Below the pieces are notes generated by a model that saw only the letters and a program-made list of their open reading frames with translations, had not been told where the DNA came from and did no database searches. The position numbers and the translations under genes were made by a program. Shown piece after piece: positions 1 through 11,189 of a stretch of DNA of 64,000 bases (position 1 is its first letter; each line of letters opens with the position of its first letter). The stretch comes from Stenopsyche tienmushanensis (Eukaryota > Arthropoda > Insecta > Trichoptera > Stenopsychidae), in the NCBI GenBank assembly GCA_008973525.1, contig WACJ01000180.1, positions 186,001 to 250,000 of the forward strand. The letters are read 5' to 3'.

Positions 1-440
1 GAGCTTAGGCGACGCCTAGGGGCAGTAACTGTCTAATCTATGTAATACATATATACAGTATTTAGTAAATTATTATATTGACCTTTCCCTACCGGTGATG
101 TATTTACTACACCTCGACTCTAATAATGGGAATATCGATATGAAATATAATAGATACGGGATTCAGGTTTTTTGTATTCCTCCGTAATATAATTACGAAT
201 CACTTCAAAGTATGATAGTATATAAGCATTCATCTGCAGCGACGGAAATAAATAATTTGTCGGAAAATCGGGAATTTTCCAAATTTTAGTCCATATCTCA
301 GCAGAGAGGAATTTTATCAATCACATTGATGGTGTCATACGAAAATAGGGACTCACGCGATCATCAGCTCGAACTAGAATTTAAATATCTGATGACGTCA
401 CGGTGAGGATCGAAATTTTGGCTCGAGATTGGATTCCCTA
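1..440 (-). mobile_element. TIR element starting TAGGGAATCC, cut by window edge
   Basis: Read on the minus strand this begins with TAGGGAATCCAATC (440 down to about 427) and continues into a stretch (about 290 to 1) that matches, in the opposite orientation, 46885-47165. Shared landmarks are the block around the PstI-like ctgcag with gacggaaataaataattt and the segment near ctaccggtgatgtatttac. The complete copy at 46806-47361 shows that the element has matching inverted ends, so this is a non-autonomous DNA transposon missing its distal end, which lies outside the window. No coding capacity is seen. The short TIR and lack of protein resemble hAT-type MITEs, but no target duplication could be confirmed, so the superfamily is open. 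Confidence 0.65.
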
Positions 441-446
441 GTCGGG

Positions 447-1178
447 ACGTCCATCGACCTCAAAAACAGATGAAAACGTGCAAAAAGCTACAAAAGTTGT
501 TCAAGCAAACAGACGAATAACTATGCGAAAGTTTGCTGAAGAACATCAGAGTGCAAAATTGGTTCCCAGAATTTTGACAAACGAACAGAAGAATTGAAGG
601 ATCGTCTTCAAGCAGATTCGGACTTCATGGCCAAAATTGTAAATGAAGACGAAATTTGGATCCATGGATATGATCCTGAGACGAAAATGCAGAGTTCCTG
701 GTGGAAACCCCCTAACTCCCCTCGCCCATAAAAGATACCACAGTCAAAGTCAAACATCATTGTTTTTTCGATAACGAGAGCATAGTGCGATCATAGTTCG
801 TTCCAAGGGGAACAACTGTAAATTCTGAATTTTACAAAGGCGTAGTGCAAAATTTGCGAAACGATATACAAAGAAAGAGACCAGAAAAATGATGACAATG
901 CGCCATACCATACGACGCTTCTGATTTGCGCGTTTTTAACTGAAAAAAATCAATGAAATTACTCACCAGATTTAGCTCCATGCGATTTCTGGCTCTTCCC
1001 AAAAATAAAGACCGTGCTAAAAGGAAAATGTTTTGACACCATTCCCGACATTAAGATGGCCACAAAAGAGCAACTGAACGCCCTTCCGAAAGAAGTTTTC
1101 TAAAAGTGTTTCCAGTCATGGATTCAACGTTGGGATAAGTGCATCTCTAGCCAAGAACAATCGATACTTTGAAGGAGA
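447..1178 (+). pseudogene. Decayed mariner-type transposase
   Basis: The three forward frames carry consecutive pieces of a mariner (IS630-Tc1-mariner, DD34D) transposase. At 475-550 SKTDENVQKATKVVQANRR and RKFAEEH match the N-terminal helix-turn-helix region; about 640-690 gives NEDEIWIHGYDPETK, the first catalytic aspartate region; about 890-990 gives DNAPYHT and YSPDLAPCDFWLFPK, the second and third catalytic regions; about 1140-1178 gives the C-terminal YFEGDF. Several frameshifts and stops interrupt it, and the segment between the helix-turn-helix and the catalytic core is shortened, so it cannot encode an active enzyme. No terminal inverted repeats were recognised; the 5' side abuts the TIR element that ends at 440. 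Confidence 0.8.
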
Positions 1179-1224
1179 TTTTAATTATGTATTATATAAA
1201 GGAGGGTTTTTTTCAATATTTTTT

Positions 1225-1690
1225 TCTTTCAGCCACCGATAATGATGAACTGAAAGCCATACTTAAAGTTGATTCCCGTCAAAATACCAAGGATATCGCA
1301 ATGGAAATGGATATCAATCAATCTCCGGTGGTGAGACATCTGAATTCCATGGGAATGGTTTGCAAATACGACGTTTGGGTCTCACACAACTTGTCACCCG
1401 AAAACCTGATAGACCGAGTTGCCACATATGTTTCTTTGTGTGCGAGACAAAGTATGAATCTTTTTTGCATCGACTAGTAATACGGGATGAAAAATGGGTT
1501 GTATGTAATAATCACACTAGGAAATTACCCATTAACTACTTTCAAGGCAGAACTTCATTAAAGAAATGCTTTGTGTTTGGTGTAATATGAAGGGCATTAT
1601 TTATTTTGAGTTGTTGCAACATATGTTGAGACGAAACAATCAATGCTGAGAAATATTATAAACAGCTACAAAAATTAAGCTCGAAACTCT
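1225..1690 (+). pseudogene. Second decayed mariner-type transposase (SETMAR-like lineage)
   Basis: Frames at 1225-1480 and 1440-1600 read LKAILKVDSRQNTKDIAMEM, then SPVVRHLNSMG and VWVSHNLSPENLIDRV, then VIRDEKWVVCNNHTRK, a mariner order of helix-turn-helix, linker and first catalytic block (DEKWV). The following kaGIIYFELLQ-like segment (about 1590-1625) matches the region after the first aspartate. The rest of the catalytic domain is not recognisable. The lineage differs from the copy immediately upstream, so these are two independent insertions or a nested pair. Frame breaks near 1450 and 1600 make it a pseudogene. Confidence 0.7.
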
Positions 1691-1694
1691 TAAA

Positions 1695-2570
1695 AAAAGA
1701 CATAATGCATATGAAATCTATAAATTTGTGCCAATTGATACAAAAGCGTTTCAAATGGAATGACTTTCGTTACTTTTGTTACTATTTAATGTGATTCCAA
1801 GAAGACCACCAACGATCTAAGAAGACCATATATTTAATGGTTTAAAATCGAATACGGACAAATTCCATACTAATTTTAATGTTTATTTTGTCTTAGAAAT
1901 GGCAGTGAAAATAGAGCGTTATGGATCGCTTTAAATATATAGAAGTGTATGGGTACCTTTACAGTACGATCTTGCCATAGATGTACGAGTGTATGGCGAG
2001 ACGCAAGACACCTAATCTCCACACTCAATGTGCGAGAATGTTCTTTCCGTGTCTATCAAGTCCAAACGCATATATGCGCGATTACTCATCAACGGGTAAA
2101 TAATGTTTCGATAATGTTTTTCCATGGGCATTGCAGATTTATTATGTTATCTCTGATGCGTGTTTGTCCGATTTAATAAACAATAAAAAAATATAGTTCA
2201 TATGTGTGATGTACGTTTATTTCCCAGTATAACAACATAAGCTGAGATTATGGCTTGATGTTGACAACGGATTTATTCCCCAATTCAAAGTGACATGATG
2301 ACAATCCTCAGTTATAAATAGCCCTTGTGTTCTTTTCCAGTGTCCCTTATCATCTTGAGAAAGGATTACTACAAACTACTCATTTTAGATGTGTAATCAC
2401 AATTATTACATATATTTATGAGATTCACATGTACCATTAATATACAATAATATAAAAAGTAAATTTAAATAAATGTATTTTTTTTCCCTACAATTTCTTT
2501 ACTGCATTTAAAACATTTCCCAATTCTGAACAAGTTGAATTTTATATGTCAAATAGCTAACCATAGAAAT
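1695..2570. other. No feature recognised
   Basis: AT-rich sequence with many stops on both strands. An open frame of 75 codons at 1949-2176 has no recognisable motif and no codon pattern to support it. Confidence 0.5.
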
Positions 2571-2571
2571 T

Positions 2572-3024
2572 AAGGTGTCCCATAAGTTTCTTTCGTTTTC
2601 ATATTAAGAAAAAAATAAACAATAATTTGTATTACATCAAAATTTATTGAATTATATATGATCCATTCTGTTCTATTACCTTTTTTCATCTCTCCGGAAG
2701 CCTCATAATGCCTTCTTGCCAAAATTTTGATCAAGGTACATTTTTATATCATTTTTTGAATTAAAATTTTTACCGCGTAAAAAAATTTTCAATTAAAGAA
2801 ATAAATAATAATCTGAAGATGCAATGTCCGGATAGTATGGAGGATGAGCTAAAACTTCCCAATCAAATGATAATAATTTATGATGATTATGGACGGATGT
2901 TTGTGGAAATTCAAACCGCGAAATACTGTTAGCTATTTCGCGAACAGTATTTCGCGGGTTTTCTTCAACCATGGCTATGATTAGATCTGTGTTCATTTGC
3001 GAAAGAAACTTATGGGACAACCTA
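2572..3024 (-). mobile_element. Mariner family A, internally deleted copy with both ends
   Basis: The two ends are inverted repeats: GTCCCATAAGTTTCTTTCG reads inward from the left at about 2577 and, on the minus strand, from the right end at about 3021, each preceded by a TTAGG-like tip and TA-rich flank as expected for mariner. Between them a minus-strand frame (3020-2793) starts MSHKFLSQMNTDLIIAMVEE, continues with the helix-turn-helix piece NPRNTVREIANS, and jumps directly from SVHNHH to KLLSFDWEVLAHPPYYPD near the third catalytic block. The first and second catalytic regions are absent. Length is 453 bp against roughly 1.3 kb for a full mariner. Related copies lie at 9494-10358 and 35203-35823. 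Confidence 0.85.
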
Positions 3025-3025
3025 A

Positions 3026-3960
3026 TATAATAAATCCATTAAAACTCGTCAAATACATCATTAAACTAGAAATATTTGTGATAAACGAAAATAATTTAAT
3101 ATTCGCAATGTTTATATTTTATCCGATTCTAATTAGTTGAATTCATATATCAAAAAACAACATCAAATGAGCACCCACCTGGGGCTGTTTTAATCCATAA
3201 CGATGTTTATAATGTAGATGCCAAAATAAACATTTTTCAAGAAAACAATAATATGCTATTTCTACATATGTTTCAATAAGGGTGAATAAAATACAGCTTT
3301 TCCGGGCTTTATGCTCGGAAAATTCGCTTATGTTCAACGAAGCTTTTTAAGCATGGCTCCACATACATTTGAGGTCTACACGAGGAATTTATTCGAGGAG
3401 TTAAAAAGAAAAACCACCATATAATCAATTTTTATTTAGCTCAACTTCAGTATAGTAAAATACTTATAAATTCGCAGTTATGCTGAAGTGATTAGTTAAT
3501 TTAATTATTTGTTTTGTGCGTATCTTCTAAGAGCCGTGGCTTATCTAAATTAATACGAATTGCCATAACGACGGCTCTTTATAATTATTTCTTTCTCTGA
3601 AACAATCAGATCATGTAATTATTTCCAAGACAGGCATTGTATCACACAACACTTATTAACGATTATTAAATTTCCTCCCTAACACAGCCCCTTGTTGTAC
3701 ACAGAAGAAGAGCAAAAATGTATTTATATCATTCTGAAAAATCTCTATTATTAGGAATCTTATGGACCAATACGAAACCGTGTATTTTTAACAATAACAT
3801 TGAACAGACCTTTATATTAAATGATGGTTATAATCATAATGAGTCCCAATAGAAGTATTTTTGGTAACGTTATTACGCAAGATCGGCCAATTATGTCAAT
3901 TATGTCAAATTTGATGTATATCAACGATTAAATATATTTGTATGTATTCATATTAAGTCT
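3026..3960. other. No feature recognised
   Basis: AT-rich sequence without a repeat shared inside the window and without a supported reading frame. Confidence 0.5.
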
Positions 3961-3964
3961 TTAG

Positions 3965-4262
3965 ATTGATATTGTTCCAAATTCATCCAAAAATGGGCCT
4001 CGTCGCTTGAGATTATTTTTTCGGCGATATTTTGTTCAAATGTCCCGAGCCCAATCAGCGGTCGTTTATCTTAGGTTCTTGGGTCAATTAGAATTTATAC
4101 AGGCGCAGGACTAATTTTTAATGCAAAATTTGCCAAGTTGAAGTCGCAGAAAGACCAAATTCTTGTGCACGACGAGAAATTGACTGCTTCGGGTTTTCCC
4201 GTACACTCTCACGCACAACAGGGACGTTTTCAACAGACCTTGCACATCGGAATCGTAGAGGA
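3965..4262 (-). pseudogene. Tc1/mariner-like transposase fragment, DEAHF lineage
   Basis: On the minus strand from about 4260 the translation gives RSVENVPVVRESVRENPKQS, then ISRRAQEFGLSATSTWQIL, a two-part helix-turn-helix, then after frame breaks LTQELK (about 4085) and finally SSDEAHFWMN (about 4010-3980). SDEAHF is the first catalytic aspartate block of a widespread arthropod Tc1/mariner-like family whose proteins read ...LTQELKP...FSDEAHF.LNGYVNKQN. Stops and frameshifts occur between the blocks and the C-terminal half is missing. Other pieces of the same lineage are at 31370-31565 and 41310-41500. Confidence 0.75.
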
Positions 4263-4850
4263 TTAAAAACAAAAAAAGCTACCCAAAGCATCTGTGATAC
4301 ATATGGCAACATATTGAATATTCTAAAATGCCATAGATGGTTTAAAAAATTCAAAAAGGGTGACAGAGATTTGAAAAATAAATCAGAACGACCTCCAATA
4401 ATCGATGATGACGCATTAAATTCTCTGGTAGAATCTGATCCTCGAAAAGCAATAAAGGATTTATCGCTAGACATTAACTGTCCCTGGTCGACAGTAAAAG
4501 ACCATTTGAAAAGACTTGGGAAAAAGCATTAGACAGAGAATTTGGGTACTGCACAAGCTGTCATCAACGGTCTTGGAACAACGGATAATTATTTGTTCAT
4601 CGCTATTATCCAGGTATGAGACCGTTATTGGGGATGAGAAGTGGGTCCTCTACAACAGTCCGAGAAGGAAAAACAGTGGCTTTCTTCAAATCAAGTACCT
4701 GTTTCTACCCCTCGACCATCATTATCCTTGAAAAAGGCCCTCCTTCGTGTTTGGTGGGATTTTTTTGACATAATTCACTACGAATTATTAAAACCTGGCC
4801 AAACTGTCACAGCAGAGCTAGAGATGATTGCGGGAAGTCTTCTTATAATT
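4263..4850 (+). pseudogene. Mariner-type transposase, frameshifted
   Basis: A reading starting near 4275 gives ATQSICDTYGN, CHRWFKKFKKGDRDLKNKSE and RPPIIDDDALNSLVESDPRK, the first helix-turn-helix and the paired second one; DINCPWSTVKDHLKRLGK completes the DNA-binding half. The frame then shifts at about 4516-4530 to LGKSIRQRIWVLHKLSSTVL and VIGDEKWVLYNSPRRKNSG (first catalytic block) and shifts again near 4650 to ALLRVWWDFFDIIHYELLKP (second block region). It stops before the second and third catalytic residues. It overlaps nothing but lies back to back with the DEAHF-lineage fragment on its left, so the two share a divergent junction at about 4262. Not functional. Confidence 0.85.
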
Positions 4851-4859
4851 TAAACATAG

Positions 4860-6600
4860 TTTCTTCAGTATATATTTTATTGTATATTCAAACGGTACAG
4901 TAATAGAAGAGTACACGTATAGCGAAAGAGACCAGAAGTCTTAGTTCAAAAGCCGGGAAGAGAGTCTTTTAGGACTGTCCTCGAGAAGTTACACGATGGA
5001 AATTTAACGATATAAATTGACTCGACAGAGTCAATGAAGCAATTCAATGCTCTGATAGTAAGAAAAACCGAAGAATAAAGAGCGATGAGCCATCGAGGCA
5101 CCGACTATTTAAACAGTAAAAATGTCTATTTGCAAAACTGGACATTGTATGAATTTTACAATAGCAAATAACAAGTCTGACGTAATATGAAAGTTAGACG
5201 TAAATAGTTTCATAGAACATTGACAGAGTGCATTACACTTACAAAGAAGGGTCAGAAATATATAATGTAAAAATTTAGGGACATAACGATACGAAGGTTT
5301 CTAAAACTTAATAAGCATCACATGAAAGTAATTATGTATAAAAAATAATAATTGATGCCATTAACGAAATCAACCCCATCCAATTTATTCATCGAATATC
5401 ACACCCCCTGATTATTAGAAACGCTGAAATCAATGCAATTTTTGAAAAATGGATTAAATAATTGGCCAAATGATCATATGTTGTATTTCATTCCGGTCTC
5501 ATTAACATTTATATCTTCACATTTCGATACTTTATTTTAAATTCGGTACATTTGTACGATATAATCGATGTGTTGCTAAAAAAAAGTAGTATTTTCTCAC
5601 TTCAAACTTATTTCGGTAAAAACACCGACATTCCCACAAAAACTAACAAACTGACGAAACCCTTGTTGTGTTTTTGTATCCTTCCTATGCGGTCGGGTTT
5701 CATACAATTACACAACCGTAAATCGATACTTATATTGCTATTATTCCTTATCCCGAAGCATTTGTAAGCTTCCTTATGCAATTAAATCGGAATATTTTAA
5801 ATTAGTACGTAATCAGACGTATTTTGCATCTCGCATTAATATATTTGGTGGCTGAATATGTTAAATATATGATTTTATCAAAGACTATTTTTTGATATTA
5901 ATGACATTGGATATGCTTAATTATGAATTTATGTAATACAAGTATCAAACATTTAAACGAAAATTAATTTTCATCAAGACCCTTCAGGCTTCAAACGTTG
6001 TGTAAATGTATAAACACTGTAGTTCAAATCAATGTCTTAAGTATCAACGTCTTTTGAAGTATGTAATACCTCGCGAATTTTCCTCCGTCGTCGTAAATTA
6101 TGCATAATAATGTTCCCTACATTTCTATTATTCCCGATCCCTATGTTTGCTGACTCAAATACTTGAGCAAACACCCGCATCTGCTCCTGATGTCTCTATG
6201 TAGGTGGACAAAGGTAGATCGGCAAAAGTACACCCATCGACTCAAATATTTGCCTTGAATAACGAGCCTCGTTTACCGTCGGCGGACAACGATATCTTCG
6301 AGATGACATTTATTAAAATGAATATGAGCTCATAGGGCTGCAATCAGATCCATTGCCGTACTGTCAGGCGTGGCTTTATGAAGGGATGGGGATGTTCTTG
6401 TATCCCATTACGACTCCACGAATCACATTCGCAGTCCTTTACGACTCAAAGTGAAACGTGCACTGTCCGCAAATAGAAATGTGATGTAGTTATACTTGGC
6501 TCTTAAAAATTTTAACTGGGCTTTAGCAGCTGAATTGGACGAATATTTTTGCGAAATATTTATGACAACACAGACGATTTTTCACGTGTATATCGCATTC
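4860..6600. other. No feature recognised; a slightly GC-richer patch at 6170-6440
   Basis: Mostly AT-rich and free of repeats shared inside the window. The patch at 6170-6440 is visibly richer in CpG than its surroundings but has no frame longer than a few dozen codons and no motif I recognise. Confidence 0.45.
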
Positions 6601-6607
6601 ATTTAAG

Positions 6608-7214
6608 CAGGGCCGTAACTAGGGTATGATGCGCCCGGTATGATCCAACAAAAAAAGGTTAAAAAAATGCCGAATATGAGATAATTTCAAATAAAAAAAT
6701 GGATTTCTTTCGGGAAATGGTCCTTTTTATGATCAAGATCATGGACGTAAAAAAATGGATTTCTTTCGGGAAATGGTCACTTTTAGGATCAAAATCATGG
6801 ACGTAAAATAATGGATTTCTTTCGGGAAAGGGTCACTTTTAGGATCAAAATCATGGACGTAAAAAAATGGATTTCTTTCGGGAAAGGGTCACTTTTAGGA
6901 TCAAAATCATGGACGTAAAAAAATGGATTTCTTTCGGGAAAGGGTCACTCTTAGGATCAAAATCATGGACGTAAAATAATGGATTTCTTTCGGGAAATGG
7001 TCACTTTTAGGACCAAAATCATGGACGTAAAAAAATGGATTTCTTTCGGGAAAGGGTCACTTTTAGGATCAAAATCATGGACATGAATAACTTAGTATAT
7101 ATTATAAAAACGGTCAGTTAATCAGTATTGGTTCATTGGTTCTGTGTTTTGCGCCCCAAGTCCAGTTACGCCCGTGGCGAGCGCCTGCTTTGCCACCCCC
7201 TTGTTACGGCCCTG
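6608..7214. mobile_element. Non-autonomous hAT element with minisatellite core
   Basis: Ends are CAGGGCCGTAACTAGGG at 6608 and its inverted partner, ...CCTTGTTACGGCCCTG, finishing at 7214. The 8 bp catttaag occurs directly outside both ends (6600-6607 and 7215-7222), an 8 bp target duplication as made by hAT transposases. Inside, a unique left arm (6625-6695) and right arm (7085-7195, including ttttgcgccccaagtccag) flank about seven tandem 56-57 bp units. No protein is encoded, so movement would have depended on an enzyme supplied elsewhere. The same element in the opposite orientation is at 24939-25845. Confidence 0.9.
6696..7084. repeat. 56-57 bp minisatellite, about 7 units
   Basis: Units carry atggatttctttcgggaaa followed by tggtcacttttaggatcaaa, atcatggacgt and a short A run. 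They differ at a few sites, for example ggaaatggtcac against ggaaagggtcac, and in A-run length. The first unit is the most diverged (tcctttttatgatcaagatc). The array lies wholly within the hAT element. Confidence 0.95.
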
Positions 7215-7384
7215 CATTTAAGCTCAAAACCGGGATTTTAATACTTTTTTGGATCAATTACTTTCAGATCAAAATATGAATAATAAAGCATTAATAACAT
7301 TTATAAACGATTGTTGATCTGATCCTAAGCTAATAAAGCTTAATTAAACCCTGTATAACGTGGAGTTTTAATAATGTTTTTCGG

Positions 7385-7500
7385 CTCAGCATCGCAACAA
7401 GCACACTTCTGACACCAGTGTAACATACACGGCTACTCCCCGCTCCCACGCACTCTCTAAGATGGCCACACTCGCTCACTTGAGTATGCAGAAGGTAACA
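7385..7500 (-). mobile_element. LTR end and primer-binding site of an LTR retrotransposon (fragment)
   Basis: On the minus strand the segment agtagccgtgtatgttaca is followed at once by CTGGTGTCAGAAGTG (about 7420-7405). TGGTGTCAGAAGTG is a typical primer-binding site, complementary to the 3' end of a tRNA ending ...CACTTCTGACACCA, consistent with a leucine tRNA. An LTR ending in ACA just before the site is the expected arrangement. No coding region or second LTR was found. The same site occurs at 30910-30925. Confidence 0.5.
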
Positions 7501-9010
7501 GAATGACAGATTAATACCATTATTGTGTGAAGATACTATTATATACTTAATTTGAAGGAAATATTGGACAGGAAAATAGTATTTAAAGTGTTAGGGGGTA
7601 TACATTTTATCATGGTGACGTATTCATAAACACATTTATTTTTACTTTTTATGCATACCATACTGTTAAAGTATATTTTATACTACCAAAAATCTAGTTA
7701 CATGACTAAATATAAGTTATTCTTGCCAAAAATATCAGCAAATATTTAATACTAGAATTAAAATGGTAAGTATAACATAAATCATTGCTATATCCTTATT
7801 GTTTCGCTTCAACAATAACAGTATTTAAATATCCATATTAACATTCTTCTCACGTAAGAGTACCTTGTTTATATTTTGGTATAGAAATATAAATCTGGCT
7901 GTATAAATATACCATGTTTGAAGTCTTTCTTTAAAATTTTGAATAAATAATGCCTTCCATAAAATGTAACATGATCTACTTGAAATCTGTTTACTTATTA
8001 ATTAAAAATGTCATTATAAATGAGGCTCATTTATGAGCAAAAAATACGCCGACGAATATCGCAAAGTCTTTGAAAATACTTAACAGACATACTGAGATAA
8101 TGAACGTCAGATGAGAAATTTATACTATATTCTTCACATAATTCTCAACAAAATCAACTACCGAAAATCTCTTAGATGAAGAAGGATGTCGAGGTTAATT
8201 AATCTAAATCAGTGATTTGAGAAGGGCGTGACATTCTTATTTATAAAAGACATAGGAACAGCACAGACAATCGTTCATTTACGATATGAGATTGACGTGT
8301 AGAGAACAAAGACCAAAATACGTCTACTAAAAACGTTATTATAAATATATAGCTGTTAATTTCAATAAGACGTTGTCTTTAATTCGATTTATCTACGCTG
8401 ATGAACTATACAAATATTCATACTAAATCGTCACAAATCCTACAAGCCCAAAAGATCAAGCATCTAATTTACATTTAATATCCCTTAGGCAAACTCATTA
8501 GAAATACGTGATTTAACTCAATCATAAATTTACTTAAAATTCATCCCTCATTTTGTGCTTGTTTTCAAAAAATAATTTCAGGTGGGCCAAATAAATGAAA
8601 GAACGTGATGCCAAGCACAATAGGGTGATATGAATTTTCCATTAGGAAAATGATACACAAGATAAAACCATTCGAGTCGTTTGACATCAATTATACATCA
8701 TCCAGTTCGATAAGACTCATTGAAATCTTGTATATGTAATATTATATTACGTAAAATATGATACCTATTACTATAATTTCATTCCCAGAAGACGATAATC
8801 ATTACATCCAACTTTCAATGCACGTGGTGATAATATACAGGGCTGCTAATCTGATATTGTCTATATCTTGTATCGTCTTTAAGCAACGTCTTGTATCTAT
8901 TGTATAATATATTTCTAATTAAGTCACATACAGAAGCTTTCCCATTGCGAAATCTTAAGCTTGTATGAAACATAGCTCATCAAGATTATTAACAAATCCA
9001 ATCTCATCCA
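7500..9010. other. No feature recognised
   Basis: AT-rich sequence with frequent stops; no repeat shared with the rest of the window was seen. Confidence 0.5.
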
Positions 9011-9014
9011 GAAA

Positions 9015-9268
9015 GGATTTTTTTTAGGATTTATATAGGATCGAAAAATGCTTGTATTTAATTTACATGCATACTTCATAAATGTATTAAACTATTTTTT
9101 AACGTTATCGCTGTTGAGATCGAAACATTTCTGCGGTCGTAGCACTAGATTCTAGAATGTGTCCCACCCACTTCTCATCCTTCCAGAGTCCAGAAAAGCC
9201 CACTCATCTCGCACGTAACTTTTAATAACCAAGTTTTTCCGATACAATATCACCAAGGAGACTTAATG
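9015..9268 (-). mobile_element. Mariner family B fragment
   Basis: Matches 15191-15500 through atataggatcgaaaaatgct (terminal region) and the block ccagagtccagaaaagccca, which on the minus strand corresponds to the segment before the first catalytic aspartate (TGDETW in the better copy at 15191-15770). The block caccaaggagactt near the high-coordinate end is also shared. The coding region is scrambled by substitutions and indels, and only about 250 bp remain. Confidence 0.65.
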
Positions 9269-9317
9269 TATGATGTATATTTTAAAAAAATATAAATATT
9301 TAATCTAATTGTTACTA

Positions 9318-9400
9318 CAGTAGACTCGCGGTAATCCGACCTCAATCTAATCCAGTGCCCCCTGTAGTCCAACATCCCAATACAGCAAATCCGTTACATA
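9318..9400 (+). mobile_element. Pogo/Tigger-like terminal fragment
   Basis: Starts cagtagactcgcggtaatcc and continues with further taatcc and gtagtcc motifs. CAGTAGACTC...AATCCG is the usual tip of pogo/Tigger-type DNA transposons. A related fragment in reverse orientation lies at 10630-10735. No transposase sequence is present. Confidence 0.5.
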
Positions 9401-9493
9401 TATATGGAAAAACTTCGCCGTTGTTAAAAAATGCAAGATTTAGTAGCAAATTTTCAAGAAAATTAAACATACAGAGTTGGAGGAAGCTTTTTA

Positions 9494-10358
9494 TTAGGGT
9501 GTCCCATAAGTTTCTTTCGTTTTCATATTAAGAAACAATTAAACAATAATTTGCATTACATCAAAATTTATTGAATAATATAAGATCCATTCTGTTCTGT
9601 TACTTTTCTCCATCTCTCCGGAAGCCTCATAATGCCTTCTTGCCAAAATTTCCCAGGTTTGTCGGCAAAATATTGATCAAGGTACATTTTTATATCATTT
9701 TTTGAATTAAAAATTTTACCACGTAAAGAATTTTTTAATAAAAGAAATAAATAATAATCTGAAGGGGCAATGTCCGGAGACTATGGAGGATGAGGTAAAA
9801 CTTCCCAGTCAAAGGATAATAATTTATTTCTGACAAGCAAAGATACATGAGGCTTGGCGTTTTCGTGATGAAAAACAACGCCTCGTCTGTTCGCTAATTC
9901 TGGCCATTTTCTGGCAATTGCATCCCTTAGATTGTCTAGTTGGAAACAATATATTGTTGAATTGATCGTTTCACCTTGCTGAAGTAGCTCATAATAAACT
10001 ACCCCCTTCCAGTCCCACCAAATGCATAGCAAAACTTTTTTTTGGATGTAGGCCAGGTTTAGCTACAGTTTAAGCTTCTGTATCCTTGGTCCAAGACCGT
10101 TTACGTTGGATATTCTCATAGAGTATCCGACTTTTATGTCCAGTGACAAATCTCTTCAAAAAAGGTTGGCTATCATGTCTTCGGAGAAGAAGATCGCTTA
10201 TTGAAATACGCTGAAGTTTATTTGATGATTATGAACAAATGTTCTTGGAATTCCTAACTTGTTTGCTATTTTGCGAACATTATATCGTGAGTTTTCTTCA
10301 ACCATGGCTATGATTAGATCTGTGTTCGTTTGCGAAAAAAACTTATGGGACAACCTAA
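9494..10358 (-). mobile_element. Mariner family A, larger internally deleted copy
   Basis: Inverted ends matching those of 2572-3024: GTCCCATAAGTTTCTTTCG from 9501 and the same motif, less well kept, reading inward on the minus strand from about 10355. The minus strand carries the N-terminal piece around 10330-10240 (MVEEN, then helix-turn-helix remnants), then VGDEK-like and RLWTK-type sequence around 10130-10080, then the best open stretch 10032-9781: MLCIWWDWKGVVYYELLQ, INSTIYCFQLDNLRDAIA, GVVFHHENAKPHVSLLVRNK and LLSFDWEVLPHPP. The second catalytic position reads HEN where mariners have HDN or QDN, a loss of the aspartate. A stop (in TEA*TVAKPGLHPKK) separates the parts. At 865 bp it lacks about a third of a full element. 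Confidence 0.85.
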
Positions 10359-10629
10359 AATATAAGATTTCTTCAGAAAAAAAACAGGTTGACGCCTATT
10401 TATGGATTCATAGCCATGAAAGCAAAGTAGTTTTACAAGGAGATAACAAATAGAAGACTTGTAGCTAACAAGGAATAGTTATATGGATGGAATACATTTG
10501 ATGACGGTTACAGGTTTTTATTTTTTAAAACTGCTATGACCATTGTGTTTATGGCTTTAATTCTAAAATATGAAACATTGTATTGTCTATGTATATCTCA
10601 CCGTTTTCATATATTTTTTGGATTACAAG

Positions 10630-10735
10630 TGCTCCTTTCCAAAAAAATCCGGACTACAGGGAGTCGAGGACAGTACTCTATAGTCCGGTCATGAAAAATG
10701 TTTGTCGGATTACCACAGGTCTACTATATGAAAAA
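10630..10735 (-). mobile_element. Pogo/Tigger-like terminal fragment, inverted relative to 9318
   Basis: On the minus strand it reads agtagacctgtggtaatccg, then a ctgtagtccggatt block, in the same order as the fragment at 9318-9400. Two inverted tips about 1.3 kb apart could be the two ends of one decayed element into which the mariner A copy (9494-10358) inserted, but the interior gives no transposase to confirm it. Confidence 0.4.
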
Positions 10736-10854
10736 CATGGCACATGGTCTGTTTCATCAGATACTAATGGTATGGTACAAATGTTGCATCATCAGCCATT
10801 ACAGGTATTATAAAAATAGTTCAAGTAGAAAATTGGATTGGATTGGATTGAAAA

Positions 10855-11168
10855 ATAGGATCAAAATCATGGACGTAAAAAAATGGATTTCTTTCGGGAA
10901 ATGGTCACTTTTAGGATCAAAATCATGGACGTAAAAAAACGGATTTCTTTCGGGAAACGGTCACTTTTAGGATCAAAATCATGGACGTAAAAAAATGGAT
11001 TTCTTTCGGGAAAGGGTCACTTTTAGGATCAAAATCATGGACGTAAAAAAATGGATTTCTTTCGGGAAATGGTCACTTTTACGATCAAAATCATGGACGT
11101 AAAAAAATGGATTTCTTTCAGGAAATGGTCACTTTTAGGATCAAAATCATGGACGTAAAAAAATGGAT
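10855..11168. repeat. 56-57 bp minisatellite, about 5 units, without hAT ends
   Basis: Same unit as in the hAT elements (ggatttctttcgggaaa, then ggtcacttttaggatcaaa and atcatggacgt). Neither hAT arm nor the CAGGGCCGTAAC tip is present. A 17 bp motif, gttcaagtagaaaattg at 10819-10835 and gtttaagtagaaaattg at 11170-11186, brackets the array, and ggattg is triplicated just before it. Confidence 0.95.
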
Positions 11169-11189
11169 GGTTTAAGTAGAAAATTGTAA

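Noticed and set aside
6696..11168. Regular 56-57 bp repeats as a CRISPR array
   Set aside because: Units are tandem without unique spacers, lie inside a hAT element, and the context is eukaryotic.
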